From Isoetes taiwanensis (Eukaryota > Streptophyta > Lycopodiopsida > Isoetales > Isoetaceae): 64,000 nt of DNA. A program made the position numbers and the translations under genes. Numbering within the stretch: the first letter of the stretch is position 1; the number at the start of each line of letters is the position of its first letter. This document shows positions 1 to 11,744 of the stretch, one piece after another. The DNA is taken from assembly GCA_021234155.1 (NCBI GenBank), contig JAJEKV010000035.1, positions 1,300,001 through 1,364,000 of the forward strand. Reading direction: 5' to 3'. Below the pieces are notes generated by a model. The model was given only the letters and a program-made list of their open reading frames with translations. It was not told where the DNA came from and did not search any database.

Positions 1-1
1 A

Positions 2-595
2 GACTTGAAGACAAGGATAAAAATAGCAGCTCAGGCATCAAAAGGTCTAGAGTATTTGCACACTTATGCTTCTCCAACAATTATACACAGAGATGTGAAG
101 TCAGCTAATGTGTTGCTAGATAAAGATTGGAATGCTCATATAGCTGATTTTGGCATATCTTTGGTTGGACCTGAAACAGGAAACACTCACCTTAGCCACA
201 CTAGTGCAAAAGGAACATCAGGTTATGTAGATCCACAATATGCCCTTACACTTCAACTTACAACCAAGAGTGATGTTTATAGCTTTGGAGTGGTACTCCT
301 TGAGTTGGTTACAGGAAGAAGGGCATTGGATGGGGGTGATGAACCTGGTATTGTGGCATGGGTTTACAAACTTGTTGCAGAGGGCGACATCATCGGCATA
401 TTGGACCCAACATTTCTGTTGCCAACCGATATATCTCCACTAGTTGAAGTGTTGGAATTGGCTCTCCAATGTGTGAGATTACAATCCAAAGAGCGCCCCT
501 CTATGGTTTCTGTTTCACATTCTTTGGAAAAGTGTTTACGGACTTTGGATGCACATGATATAATGATGTCTACTTCAGAACTTTATTCAAGGTAG
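2..595 (+). CDS. CRINKLY4-like receptor kinase, C-terminal kinase domain (partial, 5' cut by window)
   Basis: This is the C-terminal half of a Ser/Thr protein kinase; the frame is open to the left edge, so the protein continues outside the window and the codon at position 5 is TTG (Leu), not a start. Counting from that codon, the catalytic loop HRDVKSANVLLD is at residues 28-39, DFG at 48-50, the activation/P+1 segment GTSGYVDPQY at 70-79 and SDVYSFGVVLLE just after it. The pattern KTRIKIAAQASKGLEYLH, SLVGPETG and the GDI..ILDP segment resembles the CRINKLY4/CCR family, which are plasma-membrane receptor kinases of epidermal and developmental signalling. All catalytic residues visible here are intact and the frame runs cleanly to TAG, so this looks like a functional gene. 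The family call is from memory of the motif pattern; another receptor kinase class is possible. Confidence 0.85.
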   Translation, partial: DLKTRIKIAAQASKGLEYLHTYASPTIIHRDVKSANVLLDKDWNAHIADFGISLVGPETGNTHLSHTSAKGTSGYVDPQYALTLQLTTKSDVYSFGVVLLELVTGRRALDGGDEPGIVAWVYKLVAEGDIIGILDPTFLLPTDISPLVEVLELALQCVRLQSKERPSMVSVSHSLEKCLRTLDAHDIMMSTSELYSR

Positions 596-635
596 CAATT
601 GGACAAAAGGAGAAATGACAAGCAATAATAATTTA

Positions 636-720
636 TTAATATACTAGAAAAAGTGCCCAGCATTGTTGGGCTATATAAGGCATGGGTGAATATTGTGCAC
701 ATTTTGCTATAACAAAAGAG
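636..720. repeat. Hairpin-bearing repeat end (copy 1)
   Basis: The sequence ATACTAG, a few bases, then GTGCCCAGC-ATTGT-TGGGC forms a small hairpin. A related copy starts at 3,607, again with ACTAG and a GCCCAGC/GCTGGGC hairpin, then diverges. This looks like the end of a dispersed repeat family that I cannot name. Nothing gene-like is visible in the rest of 596-1,150. Confidence 0.5.
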
Positions 721-1179
721 AGATATATATTGGATGCTTGATGTGATCTTGTGTCTTCAGAGAAATATGAAGCGTGTTTTTTTGCTCGACACGTTTATAC
801 CATTCAAATTACATTATCATAGGTGAAGAAATCTTTTTTATGCAAGGTAAACTATATATATTAGAATATTTTGTTGATTAACTTAGTGGCCTTTAAACAC
901 ATTTTGTATAAATGTTCATACTAAGATGTTTATACATTATTTACAAATACAAGAAATTTATCACGACGCCCTAGGTTCTCTTCCCCGACTTACTTCTAAA
1001 AGGGCGGATTTGTATGTCTTTGGAATGGTGCAGAAGATGTTCTTGAAATCCAGGACTTGTAACTGAAGGTCTGCACGACAATTTGAAATGAATGGTTATA
1101 ATGCAAGTTTGGCTAGTTGCTCTGTTGCAGAAAAATAAATGTGTACACATATTAAGACTTGTTTGGTGTGTCTGAGATG

Positions 1180-2335
1180 ACTCCTCAGAAGCAGTGTGGC
1201 TTTTGCTTGTGGCCCCTGAATCAGGGTATTTGGCAAGATGATTTTATTTCCTGCTTTTAGCTGCTGTAGTAGACTTCTCCTGCCTTTATTGTCTTATGGC
1301 ATGTTGCTTGTCTGATTTGCCCTTTTACCTAGCGTTTGCCATTGTATTTTCTGCAATGCCAGTTTTGATCTTTCTTCCTGCCTATAGCTAATGGAGTAGG
1401 CATATCCTGTACCTTTAATTTCTAATGGCTTCTCCTGTACCTTTACTTATAGACTGTATTGCCTTTGTTGCATTCACTATCCATGCTGGAATTTTTTCTG
1501 TAAGCTGGTTACTTTGAAGGAACAAAGTATATAATTTAGCAGGTGTGGATATCATGTCTGGTAGTGGACCACTTAGCTTGGTGTCTGATTGATCATGCTA
1601 CACAAGCTGGGTAATCTGTTAAAGGATGCTAGATTGCTGCCAGTGAGACTGTTGTTTCAGAGATCTAGTCCATCCAAGCTATTTTTTGTTCGTTAGTTCC
1701 TGGTAGATGCTTGAGTAGACTTCAACTATGCTTTTATTTGTCTTATGGCAGGTTGCTTGTATGATCAGCCCTTGTGCCTAGTTTTTTGCCTTTGTTTTTT
1801 GTGCATTGCTAGTTTTGATCTTGCTTCCTGCATGTTGCTAATGGGGTAGGCTTCTTCTATTTATTTATTTTCTTATGGCTCTTTGCTTCTTCAATTTGCC
1901 ATTCTGCATAGTTTTTTCTGTCCGCTAATGGTAAGTCTTTCTCCATTTTAGTTCTTTCTTTTTTATTGCTTTGCTGCTCTTCTTTGAGACAGTCTAGCTT
2001 CTTTGTTGTGTGCCTAATTTATGTCATATTATTTTCTGGAATGCATCTCCTTTGCCACATATTATCATTAGCAGCTACCTTGTGGATACACACAAAACTG
2101 CTATGTATAAATACAAGCAGTAAAGAATTTTATATGAAGGAATTTACCCTAGTGAATTGAACACTACTTTAAGCTTGCTAGTAGAGATACTCTAAGAGAT
2201 TTATTATTGAAAAGTATGATGTTATCATTCTTAAAGTTTCATGCTTAGATCTGTATTTTAGCTTTGAAATGGATAACAACTGGGTGGTGGCCAGGGAAAA
2301 TTTTAAGGGACCTATAATTTTGTATAAGTATAATG
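1180..2335 (+). repeat. Pyrimidine-rich repeat unit related to 28.2-28.6 kb
   Basis: A T-rich stretch. Two parts of it (about 1,282-1,420 and 1,738-1,860) are diverged copies of each other, sharing 'gcctag.gtttgcc', 'gccagttttgatctt' and 'taatgg.gtaggc'. Its 3' part, 2,050-2,300, matches 28,210-28,500, including the TTTTAG acceptor-like site followed by TTTGA.ATGGATAACAAC (2,262 on), the start of the 99 bp exon-like module described at 28 and 30 kb. The copy here is truncated soon after GGGTGGTGGCC. From 2,336 to 2,545 I see nothing. Confidence 0.55.
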
Positions 2336-2545
2336 AATTGGCAATTCCTTATAAAATATGCCCCCAAAAGTGTAGCCTGAACTGGCCATTTTTCCTATTT
2401 TCTTCTAATGTGGTTGGCAATTTTTGAATCAAATATCTAATAACATATAGCTCAAATGGCAATTTTTAGCTAGATTCTTATTAAATATAGAGCTAGTTGC
2501 CCAAACACAAAGAAGTCGCTACCATATATATATATCTCTTATATA

Positions 2546-2939
2546 TATACAATTATTTGATGGGTCCTATGGGGGGTTGAATGTGGGTAGAGATTAATCC
2601 TATCCGTCTAATTTTTGAGGTGGCACTTAAATGGCCCTTGGATTTGATGGGGGGCATGCATGGGCCATGCATGGGCCATGCACCCCATCCATGAACCGTT
2701 GATCGGGCACGTGTGAAATCTTGGCCCTTGATTTTTTAAAGGGAAGATGCAAGGAAGGTCCCTTAAAAGGTGCTTTTTGGTGCAGTCAATCTTAACCGTT
2801 GGATCAAAAGGGGGAGGAAAAATCCTAACCATTAAATTTTTTATTAAATTGCAATTTCTTTATTAAAAGAGGTGAGGTGGCACCCTTATTTAATAAAAAG
2901 GTAATGAGGTGGTACAAATACTTGTATATATATATATAT
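2546..2939. mobile_element. MITE-like element A, copy 1
   Basis: About 390 bp, present again at 3,217-3,606 at a constant offset of 671 and apparently identical through the shared 225 bp reading frame. The ends are short imperfect inverted repeats, TACAATTATTTG at the left and CAAATACTTGTA at the right. Both ends lie in TA dinucleotide tracts, as in Micron-type MITEs that insert into (TA)n. The interior holds GGGCCATGCATGGGCC-type palindromic blocks. The 74-codon minus frame inside it is an incidental open frame. Confidence 0.6.
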
Positions 2940-3208
2940 ATATACAAGTATTTGTACTATGAGGGAGGGTACGAAGTCGAATGTACATACATTGGGAAGT
3001 ATAAAATTTCCTAATTTCTATAAGATTTCTGAGTTTAGCAGCATTCTATTAAGACTACCCAATATTCCTGAGAGATTCTATAAGATTCTCTAAGGCTTTC
3101 TAGGAATTGATTTAGATTTCTCAACATGTTGCGAGTATTCCTTAAGATTATACAAAGATTCAAAATAAAGCACATATACTGTGAAAGATATGTCTAAAAT
3201 CCCTTAAG
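2940..3208. repeat. Repeat B, copy 1
   Basis: Begins acaagtatttgtactatgag and ends cccttaag. A second copy lies at 7,135-7,403 with constant offset 4,195, so there are no indels between them. A more distant relative begins the 11.7 kb AGATTC array. The interior is rich in short AGATTC-like words (ataagattc, agagattc), suggesting it is a shortened form of the 11.7-12.6 kb element. Its start mirrors the right terminus of element A. Confidence 0.6.
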
Positions 3209-3216
3209 CACATATA

Positions 3217-3606
3217 TATACAATTATTTGATGGGTCCTATGGGGGGTTGAATGTGGGTAGAGATTAATCCTATCCGTCTAATTTTTGAGGTGGCACTTA
3301 AATGGCCCTTGGATTTGATGGGGGGCATGCATGGGCCATGCATGGGCCATGCACCCCATCCATGAACCGTTGATCGGGCACGTGTGAAATCTTGGCCCTT
3401 GATTTTTTAAAGGGAAGATGCAAGGAAGGTCCCTTAAAAGGTGCTTTTTGGTGCAGTCAATCTTAACCGTTGGATCAAAAGGGGGAGGAAAAATCCTAAC
3501 CATTAAATTTTTTATTAAATTGCAATTTCTTTATTAAAAGAGGTGAGGTGGCACCCTTATTTAATAAAAAGGTAATGAGGTGGTACAAATACTTGTATAT
3601 ATATAT
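3217..3606. mobile_element. MITE-like element A, copy 2
   Basis: Second copy of the element at 2,546. It interrupts what in the 7.1 kb copy is continuous repeat B sequence: copy B1 stops at cccttaag and element A follows at once, whereas B2 continues with attcccc. The right end runs in a TA tract straight into the ACTAG hairpin repeat at 3,607. Confidence 0.6.
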
Positions 3607-3700
3607 ATATATACTAGTAACAGTGCCCAGCGTTGCTGGGCATATGTTGGAAGTTTGTAAATATTTTGACTGCAATGAGGAAAGTGTGCAGTAATCTTTT
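3607..3700. repeat. Hairpin-bearing repeat end (copy 2)
   Basis: ACTAGTAACAGTGCCCAGC-GTT-GCTGGGC hairpin, related to 636-720. It abuts the TA tract that ends element A copy 2. Confidence 0.5.
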
Positions 3701-6700
3701 ATTATAACAAAAATACCCAAAGATAATAACGATGTCGAGTGTTACAGGGATTAGTTGGGAACCTATGAAGTTATAAGAACAATAACAATGAGTTAGATAG
3801 TATTGCATTGATATCTCTAAATAACATGGTGCCTATACATAGCAGTTCTGAGTGGGAGTATATTGTCAACTTGAGCAGGTTTTAAGGTAAGCTTATAATC
3901 AAAGTCTACAACTCTGCACGATGGAGCTAGGAGCATCTTGTTTCTTATGTGTAACTTCTGGTGATGGAGCTAGGAGCATCTTGTTTCTTATGTGTATAGG
4001 ATCGTGATCTTGTCAAGTTCTTATTGGTTGATAATCTCAACCAACGCCATGTCCCTAACTTCCTATTGGTTGGTGATCTCAAGCTCTTTGCGATGGTCTG
4101 TGTGTTTGTTGGTCCCTCTCCACGGTTTTATGCTTGCTTTTTCGGTCTCCATTTGGCCATCTCCTTGAAGTTCAACGTAGATACATGCTTGCTTTCGATA
4201 TGTCCCTCTCTATTCTGCGTGCTTGTTTCTTTGCTAGGCTATAGTTAGAAACATGTAACTACACGTAACTCAATGCTTGATTATTCATACGAATGGTTTT
4301 GAGAATAATGTTATATGTTACTTCACAAGAGACTTAGTGATACATGAGAAAACTTGTAACTTAATGCACTTTCAATTGTGTTCGTCATTTGTAGTATTAT
4401 AGAAAGTATACACCATTGATGGTTAGCCCTCATTAGCTAAGATTATTATTAGGCGGTTAGGATCTTGCCAATGTTGGCCTTGGGCTGAGTGTCTTACTAT
4501 CCCGCTTACGGTTGTTCATGACCTTCTCATCTTCTATAGATAACACAATTATGATTCATTCCTCCACCATTTAGTGTGATGGCATTACGTTGCCATATGG
4601 GTTTTTAAGATACTAACATTCAAAATTTCCTTCTCCTCAATAACCAATCTACTCTCTTGAATTTGCATCATAAATAATTAATCTATTTCGGTGGATTTGC
4701 AAATCTCGGGGCCTCGATATTCTTCTTGCCTCCAGCTATCGATGTATGCTCTTATTGATAGCTACTTCTCTCTTCTATTGATAGCTACTTCTCTCTTCCT
4801 TCTACATAATTATCCCACGGGTCTGGCTCATACTCGTTTGTCTTATAAGCCTTGGTAGACCCTTCATTTTCTTCAAACAATAAAACTATACTCTCTGATA
4901 CATTGTGTAGAGTTTGGAGCTCACCACACAACACATCTTATTCCTTTTAAAATCAATCTTCTTTTCTGAGAGATAAGTCTGCTTTTGACATTTTTACATG
5001 GTCTTGTGATATTTGGTAATGCATGTTGAACTTTGTTATGCAAGAAGAATGAGTTTATTGAACATGGATACCCATCCATACTGCATCCATCTAGAAATGA
5101 AGACTTTTGTGCAAACATCTAGCTGCCCAATATAAAATGAAAAGGCAAAGCAAAGCTTACCCCAATTTGCCATGACTTTGAACTCAATTGGCAAAAAATA
5201 AAAGTTCATTTTATGGTCATCTGTAATTCTTCAACTACTTTTCAAGATAATAATTCAAGATCTATAAACAATATCACATTTGGAGGTACATCTGCACATA
5301 CAGCATCAGCCTTATGATCTTGCGCACCAAATCCATCTGCAAAAGAAACATAAATATCATAAAATTGCTGAATAAAAACATCAACCATATTTGATTCTTA
5401 CATTTTGGCTTCATGCAGTTCATGCCTTTGATATGCTTCAGGATTCTCTAAAAGGTTTTCATGTGTCAAATGCAAGGATGCATCTGCCTAGCTTCAAATA
5501 AACAATTGAATTGTTACGTGTTACCTTTCAGCCATAGCATCCACTGCAGCAAAGGTACCACGAAAGGTGAGCTCTGCCGCCATTGCCGATATATACCTCC
5601 AGCCTCAACCCTGACGGAACAAATCCAAACATCGCATAATCAGTTGCAGGCCAGCATGTTCTTTGGTTTTAGCATTAACCTCCTTATCAAAGGCCAGTAT
5701 CTGCTGTTATGCATAATGGCCAGAGTTTATTTATGTGAACATACCTAAAGACCATTATGGTAACATAATCTTTTGCCAGCTTAGAAATGTTTTTCTTGGT
5801 ACACAGCCTTCTATCTGCTATTTCTGGCCAACTTCTAGCAGAGAGCAGACCCTTTCAATATGGATTCGCAATATTACACAAGCAATATCAATAACTTATT
5901 ATTTCATAACACATGAATCAAAATATTCAAAAGAACTTTGAGTATAATCGCTTCTGCCTTTGATTCATTGTGTTATTGTTTTGCTTGTTTTCCTTCCGAA
6001 GCTCCCTTTAAGCATACATCTGGAGTGCAGTAGCAACAACCAAAGGATGCAAGCAGATCTGCATTTGCTTCTATCCTTCTGCATTTGTGTGTTGTTTAAG
6101 AAGGCTACTAAGAATAGCTTAAACCTTATCTATAGTAGAAGATGGTAGAAGAAAAAAGGATGGATGGTAGAGACCAAGAGAAGTACCAACAAATCCTAAA
6201 AATACAGCTAGTAGCAACTCCGCCGTTATGGCATGCCTTCCTGCCTTCTGGTTCTCTGCTAAGATAAAGGGGCTAAAAGATCAGTGGTAAGCAATGGAAT
6301 GGTAAAGGAAAAATGATTAGGATACTTGCATAGCCAAAGAAGAAGGAAAGACTGTGTTCTGGATTCATCAATCTGTCAGATAGCAGGCTTCATCGTGGAA
6401 TAGATGGAGAAAATAATCGCAAACCCCTTTAGTCAATCTAAATTTCTAAGCCATATCTTGGACATACCCTCCAGTTAACCTCCAGTTAGCTTAAGCGGCT
6501 CTCAGCCCTTTGCTTTCTGCCAGTAAAGGAACCCTAGGTTGGTAAGTTGGAAGAGAAGGGCTGGAAGCCTTAGCTGATTGCCCAAGCAGTGCCATGATCA
6601 TCGAACCCTCAGCCATCCATATCGAAGTGATAGCTAGCTGCTTGGGTCTTCGCATCCAACTATCACGGCCAAGCTATCTGTTAAGCATACAGTGTAAACG

Positions 6701-6790
6701 GCTTTTAAAAAAAAGGGAGGGAAGCTCATTCATATCTTACACTGTTGAATCAAGCTCCATAGATGTGCTCCATGTGAATCCGCCATGTGA
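3701..6790. other. Intergenic stretch without a supportable gene
   Basis: Only short open frames. At 3,919-3,998 a block 'gatggagctaggagcatctt' is tandemly duplicated (period about 43). Around 4,755-4,800 'tattgatagctacttctctc' is repeated. On the minus strand near 5,530-5,577 a short frame beginning MAAELTFRG runs into a good donor-like AAAG-GTAACA and could be one exon of an unrecognised gene, but no partner exon was found. Otherwise nothing. Confidence 0.4.
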
Positions 6791-6810
6791 TATAGATGAG
6801 ATGTGATCCC

Positions 6811-6930
6811 CGTGAATGAGCTGCAACTTCAGCCAATTTCCCAGATCGGAGATCCCAAAAGTGCATGTTCCCATCAACATGACCCGAATACAGAGTCAGG
6901 CCATCTGATGTCAAGCACAACGAATTACAC
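6811..6930 (-). pseudogene. ATG16-like WD40-repeat exon (isolated fragment)
   Basis: On the minus strand an acceptor-like TTCATGCAG precedes an exon reading CNSLCLTSDGL, then YSGHVDGNMHFWDLRSGK and EVAAHS. The SGHVDGN..(F/W)WD..(S/T)GK..EVA.HS pattern is characteristic of one WD40 blade of plant ATG16, the scaffold that brings ATG12-ATG5 to the autophagosome membrane. The downstream border reads CATTCACGGGGATC where CACAG-GTGATC would be expected, so the donor is lost or misread. I found no neighbouring ATG16 exons. It may be a captured gene fragment or part of a gene whose other exons lie far away. The blade assignment rests on motif recall; another WD40 protein is possible. Confidence 0.6.
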
Positions 6931-7022
6931 CTGCATGAACTCCACCACAACCGAACACAGAGTCAGGCCATCTGATGTCAAACACAACGAATTACAATTG
7001 CTGAATGAACTCCACCACAGCC
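6891..7022. repeat. 67 bp tandem duplication at the WD40 exon border
   Basis: The block starting cagagtcaggccatctgatg at 6,891 recurs at 6,958 with a few changes. The unit contains the first bases of the WD40 exon plus its acceptor, so the exon 5' end is duplicated. Confidence 0.75.
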
Positions 7023-7134
7023 GAAGAAGGAAGCGCCCTGTTTTTTTCTTAACGACCGTCGGATCTGCAGCTCTAGATCTGAGCCATTGGATCTAGGGCT
7101 GGGTCCAACACTTACTGAATAACATTATAATATA

Positions 7135-7403
7135 AGATACAAGTATTTGTACTATGAGGGAGGGTACGAAGTCGAATGTACATACATTGGGAAGTATAAA
7201 ATTTCCTAATTTCTATAAGATTTCTGAGTTTAGCAGCATTCTATTAAGACTACCCAATATTCCTGAGAGATTCTATAAGATTCTCTAAGGCTTTCTAGGA
7301 ATTGATTTAGATTTCTCAACATGTTGCGAGTATTCCTTAAGATTATACAAAGATTCAAAATAAAGCACATATACTGTGAAAGATATGTCTAAAATCCCTT
7401 AAG
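7135..7403. repeat. Repeat B, copy 2
   Basis: Matches 2,940-3,208 at constant offset 4,195. Here the sequence continues past cccttaag with attcccctag, the uninterrupted form. It follows a plus-strand stretch of unremarkable sequence after the WD40 exon. Confidence 0.6.
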
Positions 7404-9100
7404 ATTCCCCTAGAAAGCAATCATAAAATATGCCCACATTTCAAGTTCCTGGCAATGTAGAACCTCAAGTGAAGGGTTGTGGCCTTTTTACTACCAACAA
7501 TCAAGGGAGCACATGGTCAAGGAAGTTATTGGTAACCAAATTCTCAAATTATTCTGCATGTTGTACACTTATTAGGAATCCTTATATTCCAAATGATTAA
7601 ATTGGGCTTCCAATTAAAATGATTCAAAATATAATAGTCCCAGAATGCATTGACATTCACAAAATGAGTAGGCTGCAAGTGAAATGCATCACTTCCTATG
7701 GCCTATTCAAAAAACTAGATTCTAGAGATTCTATCTGAGGTTTATTATTTTGTGATCATGTAAAATACCATAAGACTTTGCTAGCATATTCACAAGAGAG
7801 AAGAGCTCCCAAGGCTTCTCAGAACACCGATAAAGTGATCAAAAATTTCGCATGAATTTTTTATCATAAAGGTTTTAAGTTAAAGTGAAAAGTGAAGGTT
7901 TTAGGTTCTATTGTTAAAGTGAAAGTTGTAGTCGCGATCAACTCTCTATCAAGATCTGGTCAAACTCATGGTTAATTTTTGCTTCCATTTCTATCAAACC
8001 TCTAGTCAAACTCCCATCCAAAATTTTGGCGAAATGATGATAAAATGTACGGGCAATTTTTGGTAGAGAAACTTGTGAAAATTTTGTTAGTTACCCTAGG
8101 TCATATTATCATGGTGCAAAATAATTTAACACTCCACATTTTAAGCCGAGTTCCATGGCATCTTACTTGAATTACACCGTTACTAATAATGGAGTGTGTA
8201 GAGTTTAGGATGTTAGTTATTGCTTTAAGACAATGGTAACTTATCTATTTATAACGCTTTGGCATTGTCAAAGTCTGTAAATGTAATGGGTAGTGCGAAT
8301 GTTTAAATAGATGTCTGGAAATGTTTGCACAGTGTGGGCAAAAATGCAAACGAAGTCTAGATGTGGCATGTTGGAGTACACTTACATTTAAAAAAAATTG
8401 TAGTGCAACATACTCTGGGAATATTTAAAAATAACAGTTCATCCACAAAGCCACTGTCATATTTGAGCTTGAATAATCGAGACAAAACATCTGTACTTGA
8501 CTCTGCAGTAGAAGAAACGGGTAATCAGCACAAATGCCTCACACCATTTCAATGTAGCAAATTAATCACTTACCAAATCGCCAACCAGATCACACCACAA
8601 AGGTTGCAAAACCAATAATTCTGAAATGAATCAGCATGCACAAATAATGTACAAAAGCATGATGTTGCAATAATCCTGTGTGCCTGAAGGATCCGGCATG
8701 ATAAGATAATTTTCGGCGTGAAGAAATGGAGGTCAACAAATTTGACGTGAACAAATTTGATGTTCGCAAAGCTCTCTGGAGAAAAATCTTGACTCGTCTT
8801 GAACCCGCAGCCCTTTTCAATGTATGCACAAAAATTGGAAAGTAGGAGAGAAAACATGTCTCGAAAGTCCGAAACCCCTGTTCTTGCAGATTCTTGCCGA
8901 TTTGCAAGTCGATTCAATGCTGACTCCTCCAATCCGGTTGTGATACCATAAGTCTATGAGTTCAATGTACTGAAGGGAATAGGGACAAGAGGAATGAAGC
9001 GTAAGCCATCTCGTGATGCTAAAAGAAGGAATAAACTACTATCAAGTATCAACCTATACCAGTCCTCGGATACAGAGCTCCGGACCACCTCTGTCAAAGA
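7404..9100. other. No gene recognised
   Basis: AT-rich sequence. The minus frames at 8,570-8,932 overlap each other in two frames and match nothing I know. They could contain an unrecognised exon, since the stretch is less AT-rich than its surroundings, but I cannot support a call. Confidence 0.4.
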
Positions 9101-9109
9101 ATTCAGTTA

Positions 9110-9884
9110 AAAAAACACCTCCAATGTATCTGCCTCATATGAACATCCTGGGACAGTAGCAGACTTTCCCATGATATTTCTAAGTTCTTGCTTGAATCCT
9201 GCATCAATAGATCCCGCTCATCAATCCTCACGCAGTGCCCTTTCAAAATCATTCTTAAGCAGTTACAGTCATTGAATGTCTTCCTGATTCCTCCCAAACT
9301 TGTTGAATACAAAACCACAACGTTTTTCGCATCTGGAGGGTATCTATAGCCATAATTCTGTAATTCCGCAAACTTCGCAAGAGGAGATAATTCGCAAGAG
9401 GAGAAACTTCGCAAGAGGAGATTTTTCTTAAAAGTCTAGGGCCAGCTTCCTTCTCTTGATATGAAAGCTTATCACTGAGAGCAGGGGCAAGTATTCTGGC
9501 CTTCTTAGCCACACCATAAGACTGCAAAGACACTCGAAAGTTATGTGCATCAGAAAGAACCTCCTCAGCAGCGTGATCCCTAATTCCATTACCAATGACA
9601 CACCAGGCATCATCAACCTTGTTCATCAGCAAAGGGCTTTCAGCATCTGAAAGCTCGGACACAACCTCATTATCTTTCTCCTTGGTTTTGTCACAATTTC
9701 TGTGACAGTGGTCTGCAAATTTTTTTTGACAGTGGGTCTTCCAATTTGAAGGGTATTTCAGTTTTTTGTGACAGTTTGGGGAGCAAGCAGCGTGGTTTTC
9801 ATGCATGGCCTGTGAACAGCATGCAGGGCCGAGGTTTTGGATGTTGCCTCTGCTTTGGGGCATGCGAATTAGGCCCATGGCCAT
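9110..9884 (-). pseudogene. Glutaredoxin-domain protein (frameshifted)
   Basis: The upstream part is a clean minus frame from ATG at 9,884: a Cys/His-rich N-terminus, then an acidic-to-mixed region. The C-terminal part, in another frame (9,414 down), carries PPDAKNVVVLYSTSLGGIRKT, a DCN segment and VRIDERD. This is the hallmark of the plant glutaredoxin-domain family, in which VVVYTTSLRGIRKT..DC and a VDERD strand precede the GRYIGG-type glutathione site. Two further frame changes follow: GFKQELRNIMGKSATV and then FI-stop-GRYIGG next to a GT donor at about 9,105. The family normally continues into a C-terminal Cys-rich exon, not found here. The first frameshift falls in the triple repeat at 9,372-9,423. 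Others sit at CTG/CAG sites and may be sequence errors, so the gene could be intact in the organism. Family members act in redox regulation by S-glutathionylation-type chemistry. Confidence 0.7.
9372..9423. repeat. Triple short tandem repeat inside the glutaredoxin gene
   Basis: The block TTCGCAAGAGGAGA occurs three times in about 50 bp. It sits exactly where the reading frame changes between the N-terminal region and the glutaredoxin domain. Confidence 0.75.
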
Positions 9885-11239
9885 CTCGAAGGCTTCTTTT
9901 TATATTTTTTACTGTTGATAAAACAGGCCACAGGGGACTGTATCTCGGATTGCAGTTCTTGTTGGAATTCTTCAGGCTGTGAGAAAAAAATTTGAGCTTC
10001 AAAATCTGGATAATTCGAAATCTCAAGAATTCTTAGGAATCATCAAAGCAAACTCTACGTTTTGGCCTGCTAATCAAATTAAACTCTAAATTGAAGCTTG
10101 AACTAAGAATTACCTGGTTTACACAAGGACGACACTGTGCTCATATTCGGAGGACAGCATATTTAGAAGACACGAATATAGAACTACGGAAATCCTAAGC
10201 TGGAATCAAATTTCACGTTGATCAAAGCAAACTCTGAATTGGAGCTTTAAACTAAAATATAATAAGTTAATTACCTGGATTACGCAAGGCTTCACAAAAT
10301 GCAAAACGATTTTAAAGCCAGGGGCTTCAACAGGGTCAGGGTAAGAGCCCTCGGAGGGGATTGCACAGGAATTACGAAATATTGGATTCTTTCACATCCC
10401 TCAGATTACTTCGATTATTGTGTTTTTGCTGGGCCAGATTTAATTACTGCATGTGCTTCAATTCTGCAACCAGTATTAGCCCATCGGCCTCTATAACCAG
10501 GGCTTTTCTTCGGACTCAAACATAATCTAAAAGCCTCTGCTGTTCAATCAGAAAAAACGCCAATCCAACTTCTTCAAGACCGAGGGAATAAAGGAATCAA
10601 GGCCAGAAATGAAGGTATTCTTTGAATCGAACAGAACCCAAAAGCCGCAGCTACAGATTGAGTTTGAAAAACGAGAACCCAGAGCCTGGAAGACAGATTG
10701 GGAGCAAAAAAGAAAGGGAATTGAAACCGTTTTTATAAAATCAAAATCAGGATTGCAAGGCAAAGCCCCTGTCGGCAAAAAGCCCTGAAAACGGCTACCG
10801 ATCACATCTCTGTCCCTCAAGACATGGCTAGCGAAATAAACGTTTACATTGCCAGGGCGTTTGCGTCCTGGCGCTATACTCTCTGCTAACATATAGGCGA
10901 TAGAAGATCAGTGTAAGCAGAGCAATGGAAAAAGCAAAATGATAAGGATTCTTGCCAACCTGAGAAGGGAGATAGACCTTGTCGCTGATTCAATTCGCTG
11001 GATTCAAACTCTGCCATAGCCATCGCTTGCTTCAACGGCTGGTAATTGAGTTAAGATCTTGAGAACGGAAAAAAAAATCGTAAGTTTTTTTGAACCCTAG
11101 GCCATGTTCAAAAGAAACGGAGGAATGGAAGGGCGAACAGACCCGAGAAGAGGCGTCGGAGGAACGAAGCCGCATTTCCATAGCCCAGATGAGGCGCCAG
11201 ATCAATTTTTTCCAAACGTTCATTTTTTTATTTTCCTCT
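9885..11239. other. No gene recognised; diverged local duplication
   Basis: About 10,035-10,135 and 10,205-10,290 are diverged copies (shared 'atcaaagcaaactct', 'aattacctgg.ttac.caagg'). Minus frames of 63-114 codons occur at 10,548-11,223 but match nothing known. This could hold 5' exons of the minus-strand glutaredoxin gene; I see no proof. Confidence 0.4.
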
Positions 11240-11744
11240 ATATTCCATTTAAGGGTCCATGCTACGTAACCAATGGATCATTAAGTTTTGTTGCCAGCCC
11301 ATCATGTCATATTAATGGCTCATTAAATATTGATGCCACCTCATCACATGACATTGATTACCCTTGATATACGTGGCAGCATCTGGGCCAATCATGCAGC
11401 ATATTCGACAGCCCAGATTCAGTGACCTTTAACCAACGGTTAAGATTAAATCTTAAGATCCAACGGCCCAGCTCAAAAGCCCCAAATAAGGGGCCTGCTT
11501 GGGGCATCACAAAATGGCTCCATGTGGGCCATTGATCATAAATTTGGACGGCCGAGATCAATCTCTACATAACAAGGGCAGGACGAGGTGGCTGCATTAG
11601 AACCATCGATATCATAATCAACGGTTGTGATCAATCTCTATATAACAAGGGGGGTGCTTAAGTAATTGTATATATATAACAGATATATATACAAGTGATT
11701 GTACTATGAGGGAGTGTACTGAGGGAGTGTACAAATTTTGAGCC

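Noticed and set aside
2608-3503. Two identical 74-codon minus-strand frames
   Set aside because: They lie inside the two copies of MITE-like element A; identity reflects the repeat, not a gene.
8570-8932. 120-codon minus-strand frame
   Set aside because: Overlaps another equally good frame, matches nothing known, no splice or start support.
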